A stretch of 51,025 nt of DNA, taken from contig NZ_JAGGKC010000030.1 of assembly GCF_017873395.1 (NCBI RefSeq), positions 1-51,025 on the forward strand, written 5' to 3'. The position numbers and the translations under genes were made by a program. The notes below the pieces were generated by a model that saw only the letters and a list, made by a program, of their open reading frames with translations, was not told the DNA's origin and did not search any database. Below, in pieces: positions 40,598 to 49,675 of this stretch. Every line of letters begins with the position of its first letter. Position 1 is the stretch's first letter. This stretch comes from Youngiibacter multivorans (lineage in GTDB: Bacteria; Bacillota; Clostridia; Clostridiales; Clostridiaceae).

Positions 40598-40640
40598 GAA
40601 AGAATTATTGATGAAGAAACTCTCCATCAATAATTCTTTC
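40598..40640 (-). repeat. Long intercistronic hairpin in the PTS operon
   Basis: Perfect 16-bp arms GAAAGAATTATTGATG and CATCAATAATTCTTTC, 11-nt loop, between the EIID stop and the dehydrogenase start. No T-tract follows on minus. It probably stabilises the upstream PTS message or partly ends transcription, giving fewer enzyme than transporter transcripts. A smaller hairpin (AGCAG/CTGCT, about 40578-40592) follows. Confidence 0.65.
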
Positions 40641-40649
40641 TCCTTATAT

Positions 40650-41480
40650 CTATGCCAATATCCCTGTGAATCCTGCAATTATGCCTATTGCTACGAACAA
40701 AGCAATAATCTTTATTGAAGACCATCTCTTCTTGAGCAGACCGTATGTCATCATTGTAGCGCCCAACGGAAGAATGCTTGGGATTACCTTATCAAAGAAA
40801 TCCGTCTGAAAATTGAATGTAGATGTTGAAGTTACAATTTCAATACCTGTCTTAACCTTGACATAATTGACTATCAGACCACCCATAACCATGCAACCCA
40901 TGATTGAAGCTCCCTTTAGTATCTTATTCAAAGTACCCTTTTCCAGGAAATCCATTATTGCTTCACTACCAGCATTGTAACCGAACATGAAGTTTACATA
41001 GCTTAACGTGTAGGCTCCAGCAACTATGACAATGGCATATATTACTGAACCCCATATGTTTCCGCTTCCGGATCTGGTTATGTCAATACAGATTGCAAGC
41101 ATTATGGGTATTACTACTCCCTGCCATATAGTATCGCCTATTCCAGCCAAAGGTCCCATGAGTGAAGTTTTGATGTTAGTAATAAATTCTGCCGGTATAT
41201 CCTCACCAAGAGCTTTCTGTTCTTCAAGTGCGACAACCATTCCAAGTATGCATGCTCCAAATTCGATATGTACGTTAAAGAATTCTATTTCACGCTTCAT
41301 AACCTCTTTGCGCTTTTCAGGATTATTTGCATAAAGAAGATATATTATTGGAACAAACATGTGTGCAACAACCTGGCCCATCATTCTTTCATAGTTGTAG
41401 CAGGTCTGAGGGAACGTCTCCCAGATTAACCAGGATTTTATCAGTGCTTTCTTGGTGATCAGTTTTTTAGTTTCAGCCAT
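40650..41480 (-). CDS. PTS mannose/fructose/sorbose family EIID component
   Basis: 276 residues. SWLIWETFPQTCYNYERMMG and the GIGDTIWQGVVIPI loop are EIID signatures; the C terminus holds membrane segments. With EIIC it forms the translocation channel. GAGGAGG 9 nt before the ATG at 41480 sets the start (an ATG at 41498 lies within the EIIC gene). Confidence 0.95.
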   Translation of the reverse strand: MAETKKLITKKALIKSWLIWETFPQTCYNYERMMGQVVAHMFVPIIYLLYANNPEKRKEVMKREIEFFNVHIEFGACILGMVVALEEQKALGEDIPAEFITNIKTSLMGPLAGIGDTIWQGVVIPIMLAICIDITRSGSGNIWGSVIYAIVIVAGAYTLSYVNFMFGYNAGSEAIMDFLEKGTLNKILKGASIMGCMVMGGLIVNYVKVKTGIEIVTSTSTFNFQTDFFDKVIPSILPLGATMMTYGLLKKRWSSIKIIALFVAIGIIAGFTGILA

Positions 41481-41481
41481 T

Positions 41482-42243
41482 TTAGTCTTCCTCCTCAATT
41501 GCTACTTTGTTGTTATTGGAAGAAACTTGCACATATATTATCGCCACGATAAGCGATATCATACCCAACGGAAGAAGGCTCAGCTTTGAATAAACTGCAA
41601 GAAGGAATCCGAGGAAGAGGAATATTTTGGACTCGCCCTTGAATATGTACATCAGTGTTATTCCAATACCAAGCGCAGGCATCAGGCCTCCGATTATCTG
41701 GAATACTGTAAGTACTCTACCGCTAAGAAGGTTAAGAGCGCTCTGTATGTATGCTCCACCATAGTATGCTGCCAGTGTGCAAGGTATCACTGTCATGAAG
41801 AAGGCCATTATCTGCGGGTATAGTACATTGGCTTTCCAAATCTTGTTGTATTCTCCATTTTCAACATACTTGTCTGCCATATGAACGAATATTGAGTCAA
41901 AGGTCATTCTCAAATACCATACTATTGTTCCGATTATTCCTATTGGAACCGCTATTGCCATTGCTGTCTGAGCATCAATTCCACCAACTATCGCATAGGT
42001 TGTACCAAGTATTCCTGCTATAGCCATGTCCGCCGGCATACTTCCACCTGCTGACATAAATCCAAGGTATACAAGATTAATCGTACCGCCGACAACTGCA
42101 CCTTTGATTGGATCACCTAAAATGAATCCGGCTACAAGTCCACATACAAGTGGTCTTTGAAGCGACCACAGACCTACGAATGGAAGATTTCCAATTGCGA
42201 GCCAATAAGTAACTCCGAGTAGTACTGCCTGTAAAATTGTCAC
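41482..42243 (-). CDS. PTS mannose/fructose/sorbose family EIIC component
   Basis: 253 residues, about seven to eight membrane segments. GLWSLQRPLVCGLVAGFILG and FMSAGGSMPADMAIAGILG are typical. The start is GTG with AAGGA upstream. It lies 6 bp after EIIB. Confidence 0.94.
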   Translation of the reverse strand: MTILQAVLLGVTYWLAIGNLPFVGLWSLQRPLVCGLVAGFILGDPIKGAVVGGTINLVYLGFMSAGGSMPADMAIAGILGTTYAIVGGIDAQTAMAIAVPIGIIGTIVWYLRMTFDSIFVHMADKYVENGEYNKIWKANVLYPQIMAFFMTVIPCTLAAYYGGAYIQSALNLLSGRVLTVFQIIGGLMPALGIGITLMYIFKGESKIFLFLGFLLAVYSKLSLLPLGMISLIVAIIYVQVSSNNNKVAIEEED

Positions 42244-42249
42244 AGTTTA

Positions 42250-42741
42250 TCATTCCTTTCTTTTCTTTATTACTTCTGAAACCTCTATAATCTGCTGTTC
42301 AGGTACTAGCTGATAGTATACATGCACCCCCTTTTCCATCATATTCTTGATTGAATCTACCTCTTTAGGGCTGCAGGCTACATTCTTTACAAATGGAGTC
42401 CTTTCGTTCCTTATGCCCATGCCACCCAAATTCACATGTTTAAGTTCAACTCCAGCTTCAAGCATCTTCTCAAATGTGATCGGTGTCTTAACAAGCACTA
42501 TGATCTTTTCTTCCTTCTTGAACTCTCCCGCCAGTTTCTCACTTGCTTCGCTTACTGTATATACATTCACCTTCACGCCTGCTGGGGCAAGTAGCTTAAG
42601 CAGCTTCGAATTGAATTTGTCGGCAGCTACTTCATCATCTGCAATAACAATGCGGTTTGCACTTAAGCTCGGCGTCCACACTGAAACTACTTCTCCATGT
42701 ATCAGTCTGTCATCGACTCGAGCCAATACTATATTTTTCAT
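42250..42741 (-). CDS. PTS mannose/fructose/sorbose family EIIB component
   Basis: 163 residues. His15 in VDDRLIHGEV is the phosphorylated residue that passes phosphate to the sugar. Its start shares a base with the EIIA stop. EIIA and EIIB are separate proteins here, as in the sorbose- and levan-type systems. Confidence 0.95.
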   Translation of the reverse strand: MKNIVLARVDDRLIHGEVVSVWTPSLSANRIVIADDEVAADKFNSKLLKLLAPAGVKVNVYTVSEASEKLAGEFKKEEKIIVLVKTPITFEKMLEAGVELKHVNLGGMGIRNERTPFVKNVACSPKEVDSIKNMMEKGVHVYYQLVPEQQIIEVSEVIKKRKE

Positions 42742-43145
42742 TATTTTACCTCCTCTGCTAAAAGCTTCTTGATATCCTTTACGGAATCCCTGGATATTTC
42801 AACGATTTTGTTGCAGACTTCTTCAGGAGTAGCTCCTGAATTTCTTGCAAGTGCAGCTTCAAGTACCAATGGCATGCTTACACCTGTAACGTGATAAAGA
42901 TCATATTTTTGCATCAGCCTTACAACAGCGTTGAACGGACTTCCAAAAAACAAATCTGACAGAAAGAGACATTCCTCATTTTCATCCTTGACTATTTCGC
43001 TCTCCAATTTTGCAACCAGGTCATCTGTCGTCTCCTGTGGATAAAGTCCGTATGCGATGATTCCCTTTTGTTCCCCTATAATCATTTGAACACTTTCAAG
43101 CAATCCTTTTGAAAAGCTGCCGTGCGACACCAGTATAATCTTCAC
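42741..43145 (-). CDS. PTS mannose/fructose/sorbose family EIIA component
   Basis: 134 residues when started at GTG 43145, which has AAAGGGG 8 nt upstream and gives the usual EIIA N terminus. An in-frame ATG at 43202 would add an unsupported 19 residues. The phosphorylated histidine is His8 in LVSHGSF. It is the first gene of the PTS operon, divergent from the aldolase. Confidence 0.93.
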   Translation of the reverse strand: MKIILVSHGSFSKGLLESVQMIIGEQKGIIAYGLYPQETTDDLVAKLESEIVKDENEECLFLSDLFFGSPFNAVVRLMQKYDLYHVTGVSMPLVLEAALARNSGATPEEVCNKIVEISRDSVKDIKKLLAEEVK

Positions 43146-43407
43146 CTTTTGTTCCCCTTTCCAAATATGATACTTATTCAACGTTGCATTAATTTGCTGC
43201 AATATTCATGTGGTCGGTTATTGACTACCTAAAGCTTATCACAAGAAAAACCTAAGGCTTTTTAATCATTTGCATTAATATAGCGCAATTTGATAACGTA
43301 TTCTTTTTAACCGATTGCACGATATAACGGTAAATAATTAAAATTTGCACAGTTTTCTCATTGCTATAATGAAATTGAAAAAATAGTAAGGAGGAAGCAG
43401 AGAATAC
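43146..43407. promoter_or_regulatory. Divergent promoter region of PTS operon and aldolase
   Basis: A TATAAT box lies at 43365-43370 for the aldolase, but the nearest TTGCAC is only 14 nt away, so the -35 is poor, which suits an activator-dependent promoter. TTGC/GCAA blocks (43270-43288 and two further TTGCAC copies) are candidate sites for the PRD activator encoded downstream. Confidence 0.45.
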
Positions 43408-44259
43408 ATGCTCTGCGTGACTAAAATGAAACTAGTTAACGGCTTTGACCTAATGGAGTTTGCAACAAAGAACGGATACATATTACCTGCCTTCAACACC
43501 ACAAACCTCGAAATGACATATGCAATTGCCGAGGGTTTATCTGATGCAGGCCTTCCAGGCTACATCCAGATATCATCAAATAACTTGCGTCTTTCCAATC
43601 CAAAGATAATAACTGAAATTGCCAGAGATGCTGTCAGAAATCTGGATGTCCCAATAGGACTTCACCTTGATCATGGCAAGAGCTTTAAGGATGTCAAGGA
43701 TTGTGTTGATGCAGGATTTACTTCAATCATGATTGATGCATCACATCTTTCTTTTGAAGAAAACATAAATGAAGTGAGGAAAACAGTTGAATACTGCCAC
43801 TTCTATGGTATCCCTGTAGAAGCAGAACTGGGCGCTCTGCGTGGAAAGGAAGAGGATATAGTCAATGAGTCCGATTCAAAGACAGACCCTGATATGGTAA
43901 ATGAATTTGTAACACGCTCCGGCTGTGACCTTCTGGCAATATCGGTAGGAAATGTCCACGGGCTCGATATCACACCAGTCATTGATCTACCCTTGTTGGA
44001 GAAGATATCAAAAATCTCACCTGTACCACTTGTACTTCATGGTGGTTCAGGAATACCTTTCGAAACAATTAGAAATGCAAAGAAATTCAACCTGATAAAG
44101 ATCAATTACGGATCAGATCTCAGGAAAGAATTTATCAGAACCTTTGGTGAGGCTTACGAACTTGACCACAATGCACATGATGTCATCCACCTTAGCATGG
44201 ATTCAAAGGCCAATGTAAGGAATAAGGCTAGAGAGCTAGTTACTATGATTAATTCCTGA
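43408..44259 (+). CDS. Class II ketose-bisphosphate aldolase (GatY/KbaY/Fba type)
   Basis: 283 residues from the ATG at 43408. Zinc and catalytic motifs: GLHLDHG, EAELGALRGKEED, GNVHGLD, LHGGSGIP. If counted from the internal Met (43426), Asp and His of LHLDHG become residues 82 and 83, as in KbaY, so that may be the true start; AAGGAGG is nearer 43408, though 13 nt away. It cleaves fructose- or tagatose-1,6-bisphosphate, or a related ketose bisphosphate, to two trioses, completing the pathway of the divergent PTS operon. Confidence 0.9.
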   Translation: MLCVTKMKLVNGFDLMEFATKNGYILPAFNTTNLEMTYAIAEGLSDAGLPGYIQISSNNLRLSNPKIITEIARDAVRNLDVPIGLHLDHGKSFKDVKDCVDAGFTSIMIDASHLSFEENINEVRKTVEYCHFYGIPVEAELGALRGKEEDIVNESDSKTDPDMVNEFVTRSGCDLLAISVGNVHGLDITPVIDLPLLEKISKISPVPLVLHGGSGIPFETIRNAKKFNLIKINYGSDLRKEFIRTFGEAYELDHNAHDVIHLSMDSKANVRNKARELVTMINS

Positions 44260-44560
44260 TTTGGGACTATTACCATTCTCCTTTCACATAGTCTCAACAT
44301 GACATATTCCGGGCATTGTTTGCCTCATACCTGAAAGAGTTCCAGCAATCTGCCTTATAAGCAGATTGCTATTCAAGGCTTCGAATCCAACAGTTAGGAT
44401 ACGTAGCTTGCACTTATCTACAGGGTATTACATATGAATTTGACAGTATATTTAGCATATGCAAGAATAAGTTAACAGGGTGCTTCTGACCATGCGTGTT
44501 ATTCATTTTTCTGTCGGATTCTGGCAATCGCAATGAAATCAAAAGGAATGGAGAATAGCC
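44260..44560 (+). other. Gap between aldolase and PRD regulator
   Basis: About 300 bp. It holds one perfect hairpin, AGCAATCTGC / GCAGATTGCT (44344-44370, 7-nt loop) without a T-tract. No gene or clear promoter seen. Confidence 0.4.
44344..44370 (+). terminator. Possible terminator hairpin after the aldolase
   Basis: Perfect 10-bp stem with a 7-nt loop, 85 nt after the aldolase stop. No T-tract follows, so it may be only an attenuating or RNA-protecting structure. Confidence 0.4.
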
Positions 44561-46483
44561 ATGTTGAGCAGAAGACAAGTAGAGATTCTTTTTGAATTAT
44601 GCAATAACCCGAATGTCTTTTATACCGCCTCATATTTTACCGAAAAACAGCAGGCGAGTTTACGCACCATCCAAAGTGACATCACCCAGATAAAGGATGA
44701 CCTGGCGGAAATCAAATGCTTAACTTTCGAGTCATTGCCGCGCAAAGGTTCAAGGATAATCATCAATGACAAGAAGGAATTTGAGACTTACCTTGGAAAC
44801 CTTCGCCTGCAGATGAGCAATTTGTCACTTAACTACCAGTCTGAGCGTACTAAAAGTATTCTACTGTTTTTGCTTTATCAGTCACGTTCCTTATCACTTA
44901 ATATGCTGGCTGACAACTTCTTCATATCGTATTCAACATTACTTAACGACTTGAAGAAAGTCAGTGAAATGAGTTCTAAATACAGCCTTGAAATACTCAA
45001 AGCAAATAATAAGGTAATCATCGATGGTTCAGAGATCAACAAGCGCCAATGCCTGCTGGACATGGAAATATATTCAGTGCCGCTGATTAGCGAACAAACC
45101 AACCAGGAAGAGCAAAGAGTTTACAATATAAAGAATATTCTCAATGACATCCTTCTTTACTACAAGTATTATTTGCCTGATGCCGAACTTGCCAGGTCAA
45201 TATACTCCCTGAACATCGCGATTAAGAGAATGCAAAAAGGATTCTATATAAGTAGTGAAGATATTTCGATAACCGAGGATCTTGGGATTGAGAAATCCAT
45301 AGCAGAGACTCTTTTCGACCAACTTAGCAAGAGATTCCTGATAAAGGCAACCGGCAATGAGATTGACTTTTTTGCTCTACATCTAAAGGGATTTGGAGTT
45401 GACCAGAGCACTTCAGCAATCTCATCAGAAATTGATGAATTCATATATCAGGCTCTCGTCAAGATTAATTCAATATTTGATATTGACCTCACTGATAACC
45501 TGAATCTTCGAGCTTCACTTGCGCTACACTGTGTCCCCTTAATAATCCGCGTTAAGTATAATATGCAGGAAAGCGAAGGAATGATGGAGTACATAAAGCA
45601 GGCTTATCCATTGGGATATGACATTGCTGCTTATTTTTCTTCGTTAATTGAAGCAAAATATGGAAGTAAGGTTACAGACAATGAGACAGCGTTCATCGCA
45701 ATATACTTCTTTTCTGCACTTAAAGAACTCAATGAGCATAAAAAGAATAAAAAAATTCTTATTATATCCTCACTTAAAACTAGCCGAACGATATTGCTGA
45801 AGCAGACTATCACAAAATGGTTCGCTAACGATATCTCTGTCTTGGATTTCGTGAATCCAGGACAGATGAATCTTGATTTGCTAGATTCGTACGATATCTT
45901 CCTTACTACAGAAAAAGGAGAATACTTCGATAAGGGTTTGGCAATGCATATCAATATGGTACCTTCAACACAGGATTATCTGAATATCAAGCTTGCGATT
46001 GACGGATTCCAAAATGTCGATGATATAATAAGAATTTTCTCAAACAAGCTTTTTGTCAACTTGAATAGCTCAAATAAAAATGAGATATTGAAGGAACTAT
46101 GTGGGTTAGCCAACACTTATTACAACCTCGATTCACTGTACAATGAGGTTCTGATTCGGGAAGACATGCGCAGCACATTTTTTGCTAACAACATTGCACT
46201 CCCTCATCCTATGTCATCGCTTTCGTCAGATACCTTCGTAGTCATAGGAATATGTAAGAATCCAGTTGATTGGGATAACGACAAGAACAAGGTTTCACTG
46301 GTACTCCTAGTATGCATCGGCAAGAACAATCCTCAGGCATTTCAGCTTTGGAACTACCTTGCTTCACTACTCGCGGACGAAACATTGATAGAAAAGATTC
46401 GCAAAGATTCCTCTTTTGATGGTTTCATCTCATCTGTTAGCGATTCTCTAAGATCTAAATTACCTGCTGGAGATAGCTATTAA
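44561..46483 (+). CDS. PRD-containing transcriptional activator with EIIB- and EIIA-like domains
   Basis: 640 residues, like MtlR/LicR. Order: two N-terminal helix-turn-helix units (1-90), two PTS regulation domains (about 180-395; conserved His in FALHLKG and in LALHCVPLIIR), an EIIB-like Rossmann region (about 405-490) without a clear phospho-Cys, and an EIIA(mtl/fru)-like domain with the phosphohistidine His549 in ALPHP. The second histidine expected late in PRD2 is replaced (NETAFIAIYFFSA). PTS phosphorylation sets its activity. It lies next to the PTS operon and aldolase and is their likely activator. Confidence 0.9.
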   Translation: MLSRRQVEILFELCNNPNVFYTASYFTEKQQASLRTIQSDITQIKDDLAEIKCLTFESLPRKGSRIIINDKKEFETYLGNLRLQMSNLSLNYQSERTKSILLFLLYQSRSLSLNMLADNFFISYSTLLNDLKKVSEMSSKYSLEILKANNKVIIDGSEINKRQCLLDMEIYSVPLISEQTNQEEQRVYNIKNILNDILLYYKYYLPDAELARSIYSLNIAIKRMQKGFYISSEDISITEDLGIEKSIAETLFDQLSKRFLIKATGNEIDFFALHLKGFGVDQSTSAISSEIDEFIYQALVKINSIFDIDLTDNLNLRASLALHCVPLIIRVKYNMQESEGMMEYIKQAYPLGYDIAAYFSSLIEAKYGSKVTDNETAFIAIYFFSALKELNEHKKNKKILIISSLKTSRTILLKQTITKWFANDISVLDFVNPGQMNLDLLDSYDIFLTTEKGEYFDKGLAMHINMVPSTQDYLNIKLAIDGFQNVDDIIRIFSNKLFVNLNSSNKNEILKELCGLANTYYNLDSLYNEVLIREDMRSTFFANNIALPHPMSSLSSDTFVVIGICKNPVDWDNDKNKVSLVLLVCIGKNNPQAFQLWNYLASLLADETLIEKIRKDSSFDGFISSVSDSLRSKLPAGDSY

Positions 46484-46537
46484 TATTCCAAGACCGGCGT
46501 CTATCTCTATCGAAAGTGAAAACCAAAGAGCACAATG

Positions 46538-46602
46538 AAAACAAGGCTTCCTGACCAAACCCATTGACTTAGCAATTGGTCTTTGTCAGGAAGCCTTGTT
46601 TT
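46538..46602. terminator. Strong terminator
   Basis: Perfect 18-bp outer stem starting AAAACAAGGCTTCCTGAC (46538-46555 with 46585-46602) plus an inner ATTG/CAAT stem, ending in a T-tract. It ends the PRD regulator and can serve the convergent MoaE-like gene too. Confidence 0.92.
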
Positions 46603-46690
46603 TTATATATCCAACTGAACAAGTACTTTAAGAATGATTGATGCAATAATTACCGCACACTAATCAATGTGCAACAAAAACTGAATGTAC

Positions 46691-47095
46691 CTAATTTAGT
46701 TCAATTTCAGTAACACACTCAGTCTTAATTTTTTGTACAAGGAACTGAAGTGCATCAATTACATTTGGCCTAATATCTCCACCAATAAGAACATACATGA
46801 TGTCGTCACCGACCTCAAGCTGGCCTTCATTAAGCCATGTCCTTACATAATAGACCCCCTTAAGTTTATATGTCTCCTCAATTGCAGCATTAACCTTTGT
46901 TTCGTCATACGAAAATACCATACCTGTAACAGGTGCAGTTCCCTCTTCACCTAAACGAACTTTTGCTTTTGCAGTCATTCGAACAGTTCCGTTATGCACA
47001 AGGAACATTCCGACCTCTGAATACCTTGGATCTAGTTTAGCTTCTTTGAGCCACTCATCCATTGATGGTGATGGCTTCTTTGTTTTCATTTCCAA
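46691..47095 (-). CDS. MoaE-like protein, orphan
   Basis: 134 residues resembling the molybdopterin synthase large subunit. VGMFLVHNGTVR corresponds to the MoaE GAxxxFxGxVR start, TGMVFSYDE to the LxYExY motif, and GQLEVGDDIMYVLIGG to the central strand. The C-terminal lysine-rich WKKE-type motif with the catalytic lysine is not recognisable, and no moaA, moaC, moaD or mog gene is near. It may be a non-canonical MoaE or a protein of the same fold with another role. A related function cannot be decided here. Confidence 0.65.
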   Translation of the reverse strand: MEMKTKKPSPSMDEWLKEAKLDPRYSEVGMFLVHNGTVRMTAKAKVRLGEEGTAPVTGMVFSYDETKVNAAIEETYKLKGVYYVRTWLNEGQLEVGDDIMYVLIGGDIRPNVIDALQFLVQKIKTECVTEIELN

Positions 47096-47221
47096 TCTGC
47101 TTCCCCCATTTCAAATGTTAAATCTGTTTTTAACTACATTATATACATAATGCATGAGACACTTCAAATGTCATGGGATCAGTAGCTATTCCTTTACTCT
47201 CTTTTTCGATTTATTTTATAA

Positions 47222-48475
47222 CTACATTCGGGCAAATATTAGAGGAAACGCAAAGGTAACGAATGCAGCCCAAGCTCCATAAAACGGAAGATACTTCGTG
47301 ACTGCGTCCTGCACTACCGCCGGTCCCTTCTTATTGCCGATGAACCTAATGTATGCTGATATTATCCAAATCAGGTTCACAAATATCAGGATGTTCACTC
47401 CAAGAACGGCTACCCTGTTTGGCGTTATTCCATAGGATGTCAGCCTGAAAACAATGGCCGAAAGGGCTACTCCGTCAATAATCAATGCAGCCGCTATCAA
47501 CGCTAGATTAATGTAATCAGAGAAGTTCTTTTTATCATCCTTACCGCTTTCAGTAATTGAGTAAATAGTGACTGCCAAAACGCTAAAGAGAATTCCGTTG
47601 AATGCAAGAAGAAAGTTGCGGTCAATAAATGGGTTCTTGCCTGTTGATACTACAATTATCAGATATGCAATCAAAGTAACCAGAACCAACGGACTGAAGA
47701 TCTTTGCGATATATGGAGCAATGCTCTTTGCGAGCTTCAGATTATTCGCAACAAGATATGAAGCTACTACTGAAAGTGCTGCTGCTCCAAATAGCACGAT
47801 ATTTTCAAAGTAGAACTCAGAAATATCGAATCCCGCAATTGAGAACAACTGTATGGTCAATGCTGCAAGTATCATTCCACATATGGCCATAGCAGCGTAC
47901 AGTATGCAGAATTCCCCATTGAACTTTAGAAAGGACAATCTTGCATTTCCCTTTTTGAAGTCATTACCAGCATATGCCAGCCCCATGACCATCCACAAAA
48001 ACACAGGAAGATGCAGATACGAAAGAATTATTGTGTCTTTGTTATCCATCGGAAGAAGGTTCATATATACAATTGAACCAGCCAATAAAGCTACAATGGT
48101 ATAGACTATTTTCCTTTCGGGATTGCTCCTATATGCGAAATAGGCACATATGAATGGAAGAATCCCAAAAAGCAGGTTTACCGGCGCTATCATATCCCTG
48201 TCTGCAAAATGCATTATCAGTCTTGTGCTGATTCCTGCAAGAATAGCAAGAACTCCCATAACGTAAAAGTCCTTATGAATTACACCAGTCTTTTCAGTAG
48301 TTCCAGTTTCTCTGTAGTTCAGTCTTTCATACCAAACAACAAGTACTTCAGAGCTACTATTCTGTTCAAATGCAGTCAAAAAAGACCTCTTGAAAGCTTC
48401 AGGCTCATCTCTATACATTTTTTCAAGTTCATGAGGTTTTGTCAGGTTTTCAATAATCTCATTCCTATTTTCCAT
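47222..48475 (-). CDS. Polytopic membrane protein (DUF4153-like)
   Basis: 417 residues: a soluble N terminus of about 70 residues rich in charged amino acids, then 10-12 membrane segments. It resembles DUF4153-type membrane proteins of Bacillota. AGGAGG precedes the start. It lies upstream of the MoaE-like gene on the same strand, 126 bp apart, without an obvious shared job. No function known. Confidence 0.65.
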   Translation of the reverse strand: MENRNEIIENLTKPHELEKMYRDEPEAFKRSFLTAFEQNSSSEVLVVWYERLNYRETGTTEKTGVIHKDFYVMGVLAILAGISTRLIMHFADRDMIAPVNLLFGILPFICAYFAYRSNPERKIVYTIVALLAGSIVYMNLLPMDNKDTIILSYLHLPVFLWMVMGLAYAGNDFKKGNARLSFLKFNGEFCILYAAMAICGMILAALTIQLFSIAGFDISEFYFENIVLFGAAALSVVASYLVANNLKLAKSIAPYIAKIFSPLVLVTLIAYLIIVVSTGKNPFIDRNFLLAFNGILFSVLAVTIYSITESGKDDKKNFSDYINLALIAAALIIDGVALSAIVFRLTSYGITPNRVAVLGVNILIFVNLIWIISAYIRFIGNKKGPAVVQDAVTKYLPFYGAWAAFVTFAFPLIFARM

Positions 48476-48729
48476 CTTTTCCTCCTGGTGTTGTGATTTG
48501 CGTCTGCTTAATTATTTTGATTGGTAAATCAATAAAGTCTGAAGAGATACATACACTCACTCGAAAAATATATCAGATTTTGTCACATCTTTAATTCCTA
48601 GTGATTCTCTAAGTATCTGTCAATGTGATTCTATCACGCAATTTATTGTTTATCAATATATTATTGCTGTATTTAGTTGTATTTTTATTGTAACGACCAT
48701 AATGGGTACTTGCTTACCCCTTATTTGTA

Positions 48730-48830
48730 AACCGAGAAGCCATTTTGCAAGTCAAGATGCAACACTAATAACCAGAATAACAATGTTCAAAAACGAAATA
48801 CAATTTTTGTAACCGAGATGCAGGTTTTGT
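48730..48830. repeat. Five degenerate repeats of about 20 bp, possible IS21-type end
   Basis: Units start at 48730, 48750, 48770, 48791 and 48811, with consensus near AACCGAGATGCAATTTTTG. A similar unit (ACCCGAATGCAATTTTTCC) occurs at the right edge of the window near 51000. Short multiple terminal repeats of this kind are a feature of IS21-family ends; no transposase is in the window. Confidence 0.5.
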
Positions 48831-48917
48831 GCAAAATGCTTAACCATTCTTCTACTTTTTCTCCTTCTTCATGGTTTTAATTTTGAATCCACTACGATGG
48901 ATATTAAATGGTATATT

Positions 48918-48945
48918 AAAAAAAGATTTGAGACTTGCTCAAACC
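48918..48945 (-). terminator. Terminator downstream of cymR
   Basis: On minus: GGTTTGAG / CTCAAATC stem with a 5-nt loop (one wobble) followed by seven T. It is about 145 nt after the cymR stop. Confidence 0.75.
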
Positions 48946-49088
48946 TTAAACTGAACTACGGATTATAAAGACACCTAGCACTTCTTATACCAATCAGCTT
49001 ACATAAGCTTATCTCTATAGTGAATTTTGCTCCGTCTGCCGTCTAAGTTCATGTATCCATATGCCCGATGCATATCCAATTTATAAAC

Positions 49089-49535
49089 TCAGATGAAGAA
49101 CATGAAATCATTGGTTGACTTATTCTTCTTCGCCTCATGAACCATATCAAGCAACGTGACACCTTCAAGAGAAGCCTCAAGCGCAATATCAATTCTATCG
49201 AAAATAATCTCCTTCATAGCTTTCTCAATTTCCTGTCCTTTAGCAGGTACTGTCTCCTCAACCTTCTCAAACAGGGTTTGCTCTGTCGACTTGAATATCT
49301 CAAGCATCGTAATCTCATTTGCTGGCCTTGCAAGCTGGTAACCACCCTGGGCACCCTTAACAGAAACTACTATATCCCCTCTTTTCAGGAGTGAAAACAC
49401 CTGTTCAAGGTATATCTTGGATATTCCCAGTGCTTCGGATATGCTCAGTATTGGTATTAACCTGTCTTCGCCGGAATTCTGTGCCAGATGTACAAGTGCT
49501 GCTATTCCATAACGGGTCTTTGCTGATATTCTCAA
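49089..49535 (-). CDS. cymR: Rrf2-family regulator, CymR-like
   Basis: 148 residues. Winged-helix Rrf2 signature MRISAKTRYGIAALVHLA, then LSISEALGISKIYLEQVFSLL and the wing KGAQGGYQLARP. It has no cysteine cluster of the IscR type, as in CymR. The start is TTG at 49535: GGAGGG lies 5-6 nt upstream and overlaps the in-frame ATG at 49547, which therefore cannot be used well. CymR represses cysteine and sulfur genes and needs CysK as partner; cysK is the divergent neighbour, which supports the name. Confidence 0.85.
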   Translation of the reverse strand: MRISAKTRYGIAALVHLAQNSGEDRLIPILSISEALGISKIYLEQVFSLLKRGDIVVSVKGAQGGYQLARPANEITMLEIFKSTEQTLFEKVEETVPAKGQEIEKAMKEIIFDRIDIALEASLEGVTLLDMVHEAKKNKSTNDFMFFI

Positions 49536-49549
49536 GATTCCCTCCATAT

Positions 49550-49569
49550 CATACTAATCATATATGTAT
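49550..49569. promoter_or_regulatory. Operator-like motif at the cymR promoter
   Basis: CATACTAATCATATATGTAT contains ATAC-N11-GTAT, 7 nt downstream of the cymR -10 box. The first 18 bases match 49710-49727 at 17 of 18 positions. Confidence 0.6.
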
Positions 49570-49576
49570 TAACCAA

Positions 49577-49605
49577 ATTTTAAGTTCAATCATTCTCATT
49601 GTCAA
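49577..49605 (-). promoter_or_regulatory. Promoter of cymR
   Basis: On minus: TTGACA (49600-49605), a 17-nt spacer, TAAAAT (49577-49582). Confidence 0.75.
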
Positions 49606-49675
49606 CATAATCCAGACTGTGTAGCAATGATTACGCCTTAGATTTTGCTGCTTTTCAGAATTTGCATGAAATCTA

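Larger units (their letters stand above)
48476..49088. other. 613-bp AT-rich gap with repeat array and terminator
   Basis: No gene seen. It contains the degenerate repeat array at 48730-48830 and the terminator at 48918-48945. Confidence 0.6.

Noticed and set aside
48730..48830. CRISPR-like array
   Set aside because: Units of about 20 bp abut without spacers, are degenerate, and no cas genes are present.
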